A stretch of DNA of 64,000 nucleotides, taken from assembly GCA_023055425.1 (NCBI GenBank), contig JALGPY010000002.1:136953927-137017926 (forward strand), written 5' to 3'. The notes beneath the pieces were generated by a model. The model did no database searches, was not told where the DNA came from, and was given only the letters and a program-made list of their open reading frames with translations. Positions 21,555 through 32,209 of this stretch are shown one piece after another (within the stretch, counting starts at the first letter, position 1; each line of letters starts with the position of its first letter). This DNA is from Linanthus parryae. Its lineage: Eukaryota > Streptophyta > Magnoliopsida > Ericales > Polemoniaceae. Both the position numbers and the translations under genes were made by a program.

Positions 21555-22978
21555 TGTTGGAATAGATGCCCTGGAGGCAATCTGTTTAGTATGAATTATT
21601 TGTGGCTAGAAATTCATTTATTATTTATTTGATATTTAATATAATGAATTCCTTAGATTTACAATTGTGTTGTTTATCTTAAATATCCCTAGTCAAGTAT
21701 AATGATTAATGGGACAATCATCTATAGACTAGTATGGGGTTGGATTGATATAGAGATATCACGATCCAACACATAGGTGTGCATTAGGGAATGTAGCACT
21801 GGATTGACCCATCTCCAAGAAGGCTACATATACGTTATGTTGAGTCACAAGCGCTTCTCGCGGTGCAATGGTATTGTCATCCTTAGACCTGAAGTCACTA
21901 GATATTCTAGTTGTGGATTATTCTGATCTTGGTAGCGTTAAACGCTACACCGTAACTGGGTAGTTATAAAGGCGTGTACTGGATACAATAAGAAGCAAGC
22001 TTAGAGATCGTAGTGGACGTAGATAGAATTTGTCCCTCCCACATAACGGGAGCAAATATCCTAGGCCACTCGAGGGATAGTGCTTATAGAATGTCTGGCC
22101 AGACTCAAATAAATCAATATGGGATATTGATGTTATTTGCACGAATAAGGCTAATCCCATGGATCGAGAAACTATGGATTGGATATACGAGTGTGACTTG
22201 TATGTCTCGTGTCCAATCCGGATATAGAGACAAAGGGATGAGACAATTACTTGTACAAAGGTTGTCAAGATGACTATTCTATTAGTTGGCTAGAATTGAT
22301 GTTTTGCTAGAGACCGCTCCATATTAGCAAATAGTTGCTACCAACTAGATAGAACCTATGGGGTCACACGCTATATATAGTTGAACTAGATTTGGGAATT
22401 CATTAATTGGATTAATTAATTAGAAGGATCACTTTGCAAAACCTTGCAAACTTAGTAGGGACTAATTTGCAAGGAAGGGACTAAATTGAATTCTAGTAGG
22501 ACTAGAATAAGTCCTTTAGGTAGTTGGCAAGGAGTTGTTGGACTATATAAAGGACCTTCCTTCCTTCCCACATAACTTATGCTCATTATTGAACATAACA
22601 AAGAGTGGGAGAGAACAAAAGGATAGAGAGCAAGCAACAAAGGGACCCGACCGCCCCTTTGCCGCGGCCCGTCCTCGTCGGCCATAAGGAGGCAGAGACC
22701 CTCCTTTTGGGTCTCGTTTTGCGTGATTCTTCTTCCTCTTCCTCTTCCGGGCTAGCACCAAGGACTTGGGAGATTCTAGGATCAACTCTAGGCGTGGATC
22801 AACCATAGAGAACGTGACACAATTCGCGTTTGAATTTATCAAAGGAGAACCCTAAGGTGTGTTATGATTTCTTACCCTTACCATCGTTATGTCTCTTGAC
22901 TTGTGATCCTTGGAGGGTTTTGCATGGTTTTATGATTGTTTGTGTTTCCGTTGCGCATCCATGAATCAAAACCCTACA
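21555..22978 (+). repeat. 3' LTR of the Angela-like element
   Basis: The LTR is 1424 bp, TGTTGG to CCTACA, with a TATA box at 22544-22552. It lacks the MITE found in the 5' copy and so preserves the empty site. Confidence 0.93.
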
Positions 22979-23171
22979 TAGACTTATTCCTTCCTTACTC
23001 TATCTTTTTTCATTCCAACGACTTGAAACTCATTTCAAGGCCTTGAAACTCTTTACAAATCTCTTGAAACCACTATTCTTGCAAATTTTAGCAAAAGTCT
23101 GCATACTCTATTCAACCCCCCCCCCTCTAGAGTATTGATCCGGTATTTCTACCTACTGTACACCCCTTTAA

Positions 23172-23184
23172 TTGCTATCAGAGC
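23172..23184 (+). other. Primer binding site of X
   Basis: TTGCTATCAGAGC directly follows the X 5' LTR and matches the iMet-type site TTGGTATCAGAGC with one change. Confidence 0.75.
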
Positions 23185-23219
23185 TTGTATCACTGCATAG
23201 ATTTAACCATCTTGTGACT

Positions 23220-26200
23220 ATGAGTACTGTAGGTGATGGTGGTTTCTCTCAGGGAAGAGCTGCTAACATACCTCCTCTCTTCTGTGGAGACAATTTTGTC
23301 CACTAGTAAGCTTTGATGAAAATGTTCATCATTGATCAAGATATGGAACTCTGAACTATCAGTCAGAATGGTACTCATACTTTCTACAGAGAGAAAGATG
23401 GCATTAGAACTCCCAAATCTGAAGACTCTCTTTCTTCGTCTGAGTTAGAACAATTTTCCAAAAATTATAAAGCTATGAATCTCTTATATTGTGCTTTGAG
23501 TGCAGATGAGTTCAACATGATCTCAGGTTGCAAGACTGACAAGGAGATATGGGATAAGCTTGTGGTGACTTTTGAAGGAAACAGCCAAGTCAAGCAAACC
23601 AAGATCAACATATATCTCAGGCAATATGAGCTATTCAAGATGAATGGAGATGAGTCAATCAGGGGCATGTTCAAAAGATTCACTGACATTGTCAACAACC
23701 TTGATTCATCGGGAAAGCACATTTCCAATGAAGAAATGGTTAGAAAAATTCTGAGAAGTCTTCCAAAGGAAAAATGACAACCAAAAACTACTGCTATTGA
23801 GGAAGCTCAAGATCTCTCATCTCTCCAACTTGATGACCTACAAGGAAAGCTCCTTACACATGAAATATCCGTGAAAGAAGTTTATGGAGAACTACCAGAA
23901 GGTTTCACGAACCGGGCTCTAAAGGAAAAGGAGAATGAGCCATCTCAAAGCCTTGAAACTGAATATGGAAAAGGATCGCCCGAATAATGGGTAGCTGTTG
24001 TTAAACCGGGTTGAATCCCTTATTAAATGATGGATACTTTGTCATTCATTAATTACCAGTCGTTCTCTTAAACCAAAATTCCCTACTCGATTAGTTATAA
24101 ACGCTTAATCAGGCTTGCTCGAGAATTAAATTGAATAGATGTATCTAGGGATAATTCACTTTGCAATGACTATTACTATCATTAATCGATTCACTATTCG
24201 CGACCCAGGATTCATCAAAGAAACCTTTCTCTTTTTGTCAAAATGTTGGATTTGGCAACTCTCCTAGGGTTCCCTCATATGGGATCGAGGGGGAAGAGGA
24301 TTCGAATCAAATTATTGGTCTTTTAGTATATATGAGTATGATGAAGATCCAATTGTTTTGATTTCCAAAGCCTTGGCTAGAATTCTAAAAATGCAGAAAA
24401 ACTTTGGAAGAAAGGACTTCGGAAGAGATAGACACAGATCCTCCAGTAGCAAAGACTACAAAGGTAAATTTTCTTCACATGGTAATAAGCCTAAATCATG
24501 AATTGCTTTGAGTGTGGTGATGCATGAAACTTGATCAAAGACTGTCCACACAATAAGAGCAAGAACTTCCAAAAAAAAAATTGTGATAGAAGAAAGAAAG
24601 CTATGATAGCTTCATGGAGTGATTTAGAATCCTCAAGTGACTCTGAATCTGAAGAAGAACATGACAACCTATGCTTTATGGCTAAGCATGATGAAATTTC
24701 TGAAAATAACATTGAAGTAATGGTAAACTTCTTGATTTCAAAACCTACAGAAGCCCTCTCTGATTATCTTAGAACAATGCTTTTAAATAAAGAGGACTAT
24801 CTGAAAGAGATTAGAGTTTTGAAAGAAAAGGTTCATGAGAAAGCAAAAGAGAACTTACATCTTGTTTGCCTGAATCAGAATCTTGAAATCTCTCAGAAGA
24901 AAACTGATAGTGATTTCAAGGCTTTGGAAAACCAGTTTCAAAGCCTTGAAAACACAAGTCAAGGAAGTAGTCACTGAGAACTCTCTCTTGAGTAAAAATA
25001 TTGTTAATCGAAGACATCAAGTTGATGAACTGGATAAACAAAAGAATGCTCTGACTGAGAAACTTCATGAATCTGAATTGGTCAAAACAAGACTTGCAGC
25101 CTCATAACACAACTTGAACTTTATTCTAGGAGGTAGCTTAAAGTCTGTTCACAAAACTGGTATTGGATACAATACAAATTTTCCAAAGAAAAACAATACT
25201 AGATTTGTGAAAGATGGAAGAAAAACATCTCCTAAGGGCCATTACTGCCATAAGATTGGTCATGTTAAGATGATTTGTCCTTTTAAAAGAAGAGACCCTC
25301 ACATAATGAGGAACACTTTTCCCTTCCAACTCAAAGGACAAGTTAGGCAGATTTGGGTTCCTAAAGGGGTTAGGCCACCTAACATGGTTGACCCTGAATA
25401 TGAATCTAAATTCAGCACTTGGTCTAACAGTTGGTTAAGGCAGTGAATGGTGTTTGCAGGTTGCCACCAATATCAAAGAGCAAAAATGGTTAATGGACAG
25501 TGGTTGCTTAAGACACATGAGTGGAAATAGATCTCTATTCTCAGAACTGAAAGAGCAATCAGAAGGATAAATTACACTTGGTGACAAAGGCAAATTCAAC
25601 ATTCTTGGTATTGGTAAAGTTGGTACAAATTCTAAAAATTCTATTTCTGATGTATATCTAGTTGATGGTTTGAAATATAATTTTCTTAGTGTATCTCAGC
25701 TTTGTGACAATGGCAACAAGGTTATCTTTGATAAAGAGAAATGTGTGGTGCAAAATGAGAAATCTGGCAATCGAATCGTCACAGTCTCTAGATCAAACAA
25801 TGTTTATACCTTTCGAACTAACAAAGTTGCAGGAGAAAACTTGAAGTGTCTCAAGGCCTTGAAAGAAGATTCAAAGCTTTGGAACAAAAAGTTGGGACTC
25901 GTTAGCTTGCATACCTTGACCAAGTTAGTTTCCAAGAATTTAGTTAGAGGTCTACCCTCTATCAAGTTCAGAGATGAAGAAGTATTCAAGGCATGTGCAC
26001 AAGGCAAGCAAACTAGAAGTTCATTCAAGCCAAAGAACTTTGTAAGTAATACTAGACCTATTAAACTATTGCATATGGATCTCTGTGGTCCTATGAGAAC
26101 TTCAAATCCAAAGGGTAAGAAGTAAATTCTTGTTATTGTAGATGATTTCTCTAGACATACTTGGGTTATGTTTCTAAGAGAAAAATCTGAAGCTCTCACT

Positions 26201-28500
26201 GAATTTTCAAAGCTTTGTAGAGAACTTCAAACATTGAAAAACCTACCTATTTCTTCCATAAGGAGTGATCATGGTAGAGAGTTTGATCAACTTGAGTTTG
26301 ATGAATTCTGTTCTAACTATGGCATCTCTCACAACTTTTCTGCTCCTAGAACTCCTGAATAAAATGGAGTTGTTTAAAGAAAGAATATGACTCTTGAAGA
26401 CATGTCAAGAACACTGCTTCTGGAAAATAAGTTGCCAAAGTATTATTGGGCAGAAGCTGTGAATACAGCAAACTCTATTCTTAACAGGTGCTTGATCAGA
26501 CCTATTCTGAAGAAGATACCCCTATGAGCTGTTCAAAGGAAGAAAGCCAAACATTTCTTACTTCAAACCTTTTGGTTGTACTTGTTTTGTCCACAATAAT
26601 GGTAAGAACAATCTTGGTAAGTTTGATGCAAGAAGTGATGAAGGTGCCTATAGAGTTTATACTAAGAGAACCAAGCTTGTTGAAGAAATAATTCATGTTA
26701 TATTTGATGAAAGCTATGATATTTCTTTGAGTGATGGTTTTGCATGATTCAGATACTGAAGAAGAATCCTCAAAAGGATCCAAGGAAATGTCATAGGAAT
26801 AAGACAGCAATTTTCAAGGCCTTGAAACCAAGGTTCAAAGCCTTGAAACAGAACCTCCAGAGAAGACATCAGAACAAGCTACTACTTCAAGTTGTCAGAG
26901 ACTTGAGAAGCAAACTGGAGAGCCGAACGATGGAAAACAAGAAAGAGATTTAAATATCTCTCATATCATCCTGCTGATAACATTATTTTTGATCCAACCA
27001 CTGGTACACAAACCAGATCAAAGTTGAAGAATCTTTGTGCTTTTAATGCTTTTATTTCTCTTGTAGAACCTAAAATTGTAAACGAACTATTACAAGAATC
27101 AGACTGGATTATAGCAATGCAAAGTGAACTCAATGAGTTTGAAAGGAACAAGGTCTGGAATCTAGTTACTCCACCAAGAAGTCAGCCTGTCATTGGCACC
27201 AGATGGGTATTCAGAAACAAGGTAGATGAGAATGGAAAGGTAATCAGGAACAAAGCTAGATTGGTAGCTCAAGGCCAAAATCAAGAAGAAGGTATTGACG
27301 ATGAAGAAACTTTTGCTCCTGTTGCCAGGTTAGAAGCAATTAGAATTCTACTTGCATTTGAATCTCACAAAAACATGAAACTATTTCAAATGGATGTAAA
27401 GTGTGCATTTATAAATGGCTATCTAAAAGAAGAAGTTTATGTTGCTCAACCTCCAAGATTTGAAAATGACAAGTTTCCAGATCATGTTTCCAAACTTGAA
27501 AAAACTCTTTATGGTTTAAAACAATCTCCAAGAGAGCTTGGTATGAAATATTGTCAAAATGTCTACTTAAAAATGATTTCAAACGAGGATTAGTAGACAA
27601 AACCCTTTTCATAAAGACTCATGAGAAAGACATGCTTGTAGTTCAAATTTATGTTGATGAGCTTTTGTTTGGAGCTACTAATGATCTTCTGTGCAAAGAA
27701 TTCTAAAGTCTTATGAGCAGGGAATTTCAAATGAGCTTGATGGGAGAATTGAATTTCTTTCTTGGACTTCAAATTCATCAGATGAAGAAGGTCATATTCC
27801 TACATCAAAGAAAGTACACAAAAGACTTGCTAAGAAAGTATAATATGTCTCGGTCCAAAGAGATAAAGACCCCCATGAGTTCTACATTGTCTTTAGACAT
27901 GGATGAATCTGGTAAGAGTGTGAATGTGAAAGAGTTTAGAGGTATGATTGGATCATTAATCTACCTCACATCCAGTAGACCAAATATCATGTTCAGTGTG
28001 TGCATGTGTGCTAGATTTCAAGTTGATCCTAAAGAATCACACTTGATTGCAGTTAAAAGAATTTTTAGATATCTCAATGGTACCAAAGACTTAGGGATTT
28101 GGTATCCTAAACATTCTAACTTCTATTTGTATGGATATTCTGATGCTGAATTTGCAGGATATAAAGTTGATAGAAAGAGCACATCAGGATGCTGTCAATT
28201 TCTTGGATCATCCTTAATCAGCTCGCATTCAAAGAAACAAAATCAGTTGCACTATCAACAGCTGAAGCTGAATATATAGCAGCTGGAGCTTGCTGTTCAC
28301 AAGTGTTATGGATAGCACAACAATTGAGAGATCTTGGATTTGTTTTCAGAGATATACCTATCAAGTGTGACAACACAAGTGCACTACCAATTACAAAAAA
28401 TCCAGTTCAGCATTCCAGAACAAAACACATTGATGTTAGACATCATTTCATCAGCGATCATGCTGAAAAATGTGATATTGTTCTTGATATTGTTTCTACT
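23220..28500 (+). pseudogene. Decayed gag-pol of X
   Basis: From ATG 23220 the product matches gag of Y but has two adjacent stops after FCGDNFVH and further breaks. Later blocks are a first zinc knuckle near 24500 (frame-broken, with Asn where His is expected), a second knuckle near 25240 lacking its first Cys, and protease MDSGCLRHMSG. Integrase near 26060-26390 includes LLHMDLCGP and IRSDHGREF. Reverse transcriptase is at 27024-27720, where YVDD reads YVDE, and RNase H STAEAEYIAAG is at 28240-28290. Similarity stops at about 28500 inside RNase H, where the PMD segment begins. A 373 bp insert interrupts gag at 23968. Confidence 0.85.
23968..24340. mobile_element. Insert of about 373 bp in X gag, type unknown
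   Basis: Comparison with Y shows ACTGAATATG broken by foreign sequence before ATGAAGATCC. The flanks are ATATG and GTATG, perhaps an imperfect short target duplication. The insert has no TG...CA ends, no clear inverted repeats, no poly(A) and no frame. It could be a degraded transposon or filler from break repair. Confidence 0.55.
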
Positions 28501-28504
28501 TGTG

Positions 28505-28792
28505 CGCAAGGAAATCCTTCAGAGAGATCCAAGTGTGAACCTCAAGTAGAGAATGAGAACACAGAGAGATGTAGGGCTGTGTGTAGGGAGAGGATAAGCA
28601 ATGGTAACTGTGTGTGAGAGAGAGAGACAGTTTAATGGCAGAGCTTCGGTAAGTCCAGAAGAACTCTTGTTGAACCAGTTTGTCCCTCTTGTGTTACTAG
28701 TGTCGCAACGGAGGGCTAGCGATCATATATATAGTGGGGAAGTGACCGTTGTGAGGGGGTTAATGCACCATAAATGGCGGCTTAATGGTAGC
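28505..28792. other. Left part of the foreign segment in X, before Y
   Basis: The 288 bp between the X RNase H break and the Y 5' LTR continues directly at 39543 once Y is removed, because GTAGC flanks both sides. It includes a short GA run and TATATATAG near 28728. There is no frame. It is part of the PMD gene upstream region or of whatever carried it. Confidence 0.5.
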
Positions 28793-30284
28793 TGTTGAGT
28801 CAAGATCCCTGAATGTGCTTTGGTTGGTAATTGTTTTTGAGTGATGAAAGACAAAAGCCTGAGACATAAGCAGCAAAGCATTTCAGTTATCTCAAGGCCT
28901 TGCGATTGGCTGAACTTCAAAGCCTTGAGTTATTTTATTCTGCTGTATGTTCTGAAAATTCTCTGTTGCAGATTGGATATCTGATTATGCAAATCAGTGG
29001 TTTACTGCATATACATTTGGATTATATTATTTATATATCTAACAAAATTGCAGATGATCAGAACAGGGGTTTAACTTTGAAATTCTGTGAAGCAGGTTCA
29101 GAGCTCCAAGGCCTTGAGATGTGCCTTGAGCTGCTGACAGTTTTTTTTACAGAACTTAGTTGATTCTTTCTTCCAGGTTATGATTCTTAGTATTGTGATT
29201 ATTTACTCACTTCTAAGTTTCTTAAACTTGTTTTTCATGATTCATATGATTTAGAAGATATACAGGTTATTGTTCTAAGTTTGTTTAACAGTTTTTTCAG
29301 AAACTGTATAACCAAACAGTCATAGTACTGTTAGCTTTCTGGATTTTGTTGTTACTGTGTTTCAATGATGTTGTAGGGTTGTTAAACGTGCAGGAACAAT
29401 CTCAACAAACTCCAACGGATATCCACTTGAAGCTGTTTGAATTTCAGTTGAAAACAGAAAGAGGCTTTGTAGGAACTGAGATCTTAAAATCTCTCAATCA
29501 GTTGCAGCTGTGGATAAAAGAGACTGGTTTGAATTTTGAAGGAACGAGAGGCTTGTAGAATACTCTGAGAGGTGTGACAAAATCGTGGGAGATCATTCAT
29601 TCAAACACACAATCATTCAAGCTTCATGCCAGATTCCTGAAGATCAAATCAATCCAGTTTTCCAAAAGAACACTTCCAGGCTTCAACAGCTTATCTTCAT
29701 ACTGTGTTCTTCATTTGTACTTCTATCTGTGTTTCTCTAGATTATCTTAAGCCTCACTTAACCTAGTGGTTGGTTGTTCAAGTTAACAACAAGAGGTTCA
29801 TGTTAGCTCAACAGTTAGTAGCTGAAACTAGATAGGTTTGGAACCACAAGCTGTATAGGTGTAAGGGAAATCACTTAGGCTTGAAGATCTAGGGCTGTTT
29901 CTGTGTGAGTAATAAGAAGTGTTTGCCCAATCTTGGTGGGATTAGATCCCTCAGGCAGAGATTAGGTCCATTGGGACTAAACTCTGTAAATTGCTTTGTG
30001 TTCTTTACTTTACAGTTTGATTATTATCTGCTGCACACAACTCAAATCAAACTAGGGTTCAAAAGCTGTTTAGAATTGTTTACAGCTCAAGGCCTTGAAG
30101 CTTACTATTTTTCTTTTGTAAGTTTCAGACAGTTTACTAAAATCTCAAGGCCTTGAGATTTGATTTTCACACAAAGTCTTTCTGTTAAACTTTTAGTTTT
30201 GCAAAAAGTTTCCATACTCTATTCAACCCCCCCCCCCTTCTGGAGTATTTAGGTCCTGTATTTAGTCTACATTACACACTTTCA
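28793..30284 (+). repeat. 5' LTR of Y
   Basis: The LTR is 1492 bp, TGTTGAGTCAAG to CACTTTCA. Exact palindromes CAAGGCCTTG are at 28892, 29107, 30088 and 30146. A poly-C run lies near 30228-30238. It is nearly identical to 38051-39537. Confidence 0.93.
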
Positions 30285-30286
30285 AT

Positions 30287-30298
30287 TGGTATCAGATC
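30287..30298 (+). other. Primer binding site of Y
   Basis: TGGTATCAGATC starts two bases after the 5' LTR. It differs from the iMet site TGGTATCAGAGC at one base. Confidence 0.85.
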
Positions 30299-30335
30299 TT
30301 GTGTCACTGTTTTTAGATCTAACAATCTGGTGACT

Positions 30336-32209
30336 ATGAATAATGTAGGAGATGGTGGATTCTCACAAGGAAGGGCAGCCAACAGACCTCCATTGTTCTG
30401 TGGTGACAACTTCATGCACTGGAAGGCATTGATGAAGATGTTCATCATAGATCAAGACATGGAACTATGGTCAATAGTTCAGAATGGTCCTCATGAGTAC
30501 TACACTACAATTGATGGAGTCAGATCTATCAAGTCTGAGGAAAATCTTTCAGTTACTGAACTGGAAAAGGTATAAAAAATTACAAGGCTATGAATTTGCT
30601 ATACTGTGCTTTAAATGCAGATGAGTTCAACAGAGTATCAAACTGCAAGAGTGCCAAAGAAGTGTGGGATAAACTGGTGGTGACATATGAAGGAACCAGC
30701 CAGGTTAAGCAGACAAAAATCAACATAATTCTGAGGCAATATGAGTTTTTCAAGATGAATTCAGATGAGACCATCAAGGAAATGTTCAAAAGATTCTCTG
30801 ATGTGGTGAACAATCTGGAGTCATTGGGAAAGAAGTTCTCAAATGAAGAGAAGGTCAGAAAGATTCTGAGAAGTTTGCCAAAAGCCAAGTGGGAGCCAAA
30901 GACAACAGCCATTGAGGAAGCTCAGGACTTGAGTCTTCTTCAGCTAGATGATCTACAAGGAAAGCTGCTCACTCACGAGATTTCCATGAAGGATGTGGAA
31001 GGTGATTTGAGTGAAAATATCAGGAACCTAGAACTTAAGGCAAAAGACAGTGAAAAGTCTCAAAGCCTTGAGACTGAGGAGGAACCTGATCATGAAGAGG
31101 CTTTAGCATTGATCTCCAAGGCCTTGGCCAGGATTCTCAAAAAGAAAAGAAACTCTGGTAACAGGGATTACAACAGAGAGAGATCAAGACCCTCAGGCAG
31201 CAAGGATTACAAAGGTAAATCTTCATCACAGTCACATAAAACTAAAGTAATGAATTGTTTTGAGTGTGGTGATGCAGATAATTTAGTAAGGGACTGTCCA
31301 CAAAAGAAGAAGAACAGGAACTTTCAGAAGAAGGATGGTGACAACAGAAGAAAAAAAGACATGATGGCTTCTTGGAGTGATTCTGATTCATCAAGTGACT
31401 CAGACACAGAAGAAGAGCAAGCAAACTTATGCTTCACGTCAAAGCATAATGAGGAAAGTTCATCAGACAGACACATTGAAGACATGGTAAAAAATTTACT
31501 TGCTAGTCCTTCTGATGTACTTACTGAAATTCTCAAAAGAATGTTTTTAAATGAGGAAAGTTATAGAAATGAGATTTCTGCTTTAAATATTAAGATTCAT
31601 GAGCAGGTAAAAGAAAACCTGGACCTAGTGTTTTCAAACAAAACTGTTGAAGTTTCTAAGACAAAGCTGGAAAAAGACTTCAAGGCCTTGGACAGCAGGT
31701 TCAAAGTCTTGAGGGCACAGATAAAAGAGGTTGTTGATCAAAACACTCTTTTAACTGAAAGATATGCTGATCTAAAGACTCATTTTGAGAATTTAGAACA
31801 ACAGATCTGCACTTTTATTGAGAAACTTCAAGAGTCCAAGAAGGTCCTAGCAAGGTTTACTGGCTCAGAACATAATCTGAATCTCATTCTTGGAGGAAGT
31901 CTGAAATCAATGCATAAAAGTGGGATTGGCTATAATCCAAAATTTTCAAAGAAAGGCCAAACTACTTTTGTCAAATCTGGTAGCAGACATTCTCAAAAAT
32001 GTCATTACTGTGGAAAAATTGGTCATGCCAGATTAACTTGTCCCTTCAGAAGATCAGAACCTCACATTATGATGAATACTTATCCTTATCAGCTTAAGGG
32101 ACAGGTTAGGCCGATTTGGGTTCCAAAAGGAATTAGGCCACCAAATATGCCTGATTCTGAGTATGACTCAAAGTTCTGCACTTGGTCTAACAGCCTGTTG
32201 AGGCAATGA
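30336..32209 (+). pseudogene. Gag of Y, one frameshift
   Basis: ATG 30336 opens NVGDGGFSQGRAANRPPLFCG. The frame is lost at 30575 by a one-base deletion relative to X and resumes with NYKAMNLLYCALNADEF. Capsid-like VKQTKINIILRQYEFFKMN follows. Zinc knuckle 1 is CFECGDADNLVRDC, with Asn in place of His. An acidic/serine stretch and a coiled-coil-like region (31600-31850) come next. Zinc knuckle 2 is the intact CHYCGKIGHARLTC. It ends at TGA 32207-32209 after NSLLRQ, the same stop as in X. Confidence 0.87.

Larger units (their letters stand above)
13934..22978 (+). mobile_element. Full-length Angela-like copia retrotransposon
   Basis: LTRs are 13934-15913 and 21555-22978, and the target duplication TAGAC is at 13929-13933 and 22979-22983. 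The LTR start (TGTTGGAATAGATGCCCT then GAGGCAAT) resembles the Angela family as I remember it, and LTR length (1.4 kb) fits. The internal region has primer site, long leader, gag, protease, integrase, reverse transcriptase, RNase H and purine tract in copia order. Gag and pol are nearly complete but broken by a 2 bp duplication and several stops or shifts. The two LTRs differ at few positions apart from a MITE in the 5' copy, so this is one of the younger insertions here. Confidence 0.92.
12881..23170 (+). repeat. 5' LTR of X, split by the Angela-like element
   Basis: The left part is 12881-13933 and the right part 22984-23170, about 1240 bp when joined. It holds palindrome-like units, including a perfect TTTCAACGCGTTGAAA near 12924-12939 and CAAGGCCTTG at 23036-23045. 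The last 386 bp match the 3' LTR fragment at 43018-43407. It ends TTTA where TTCA is expected, a point mutation. Confidence 0.75.
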
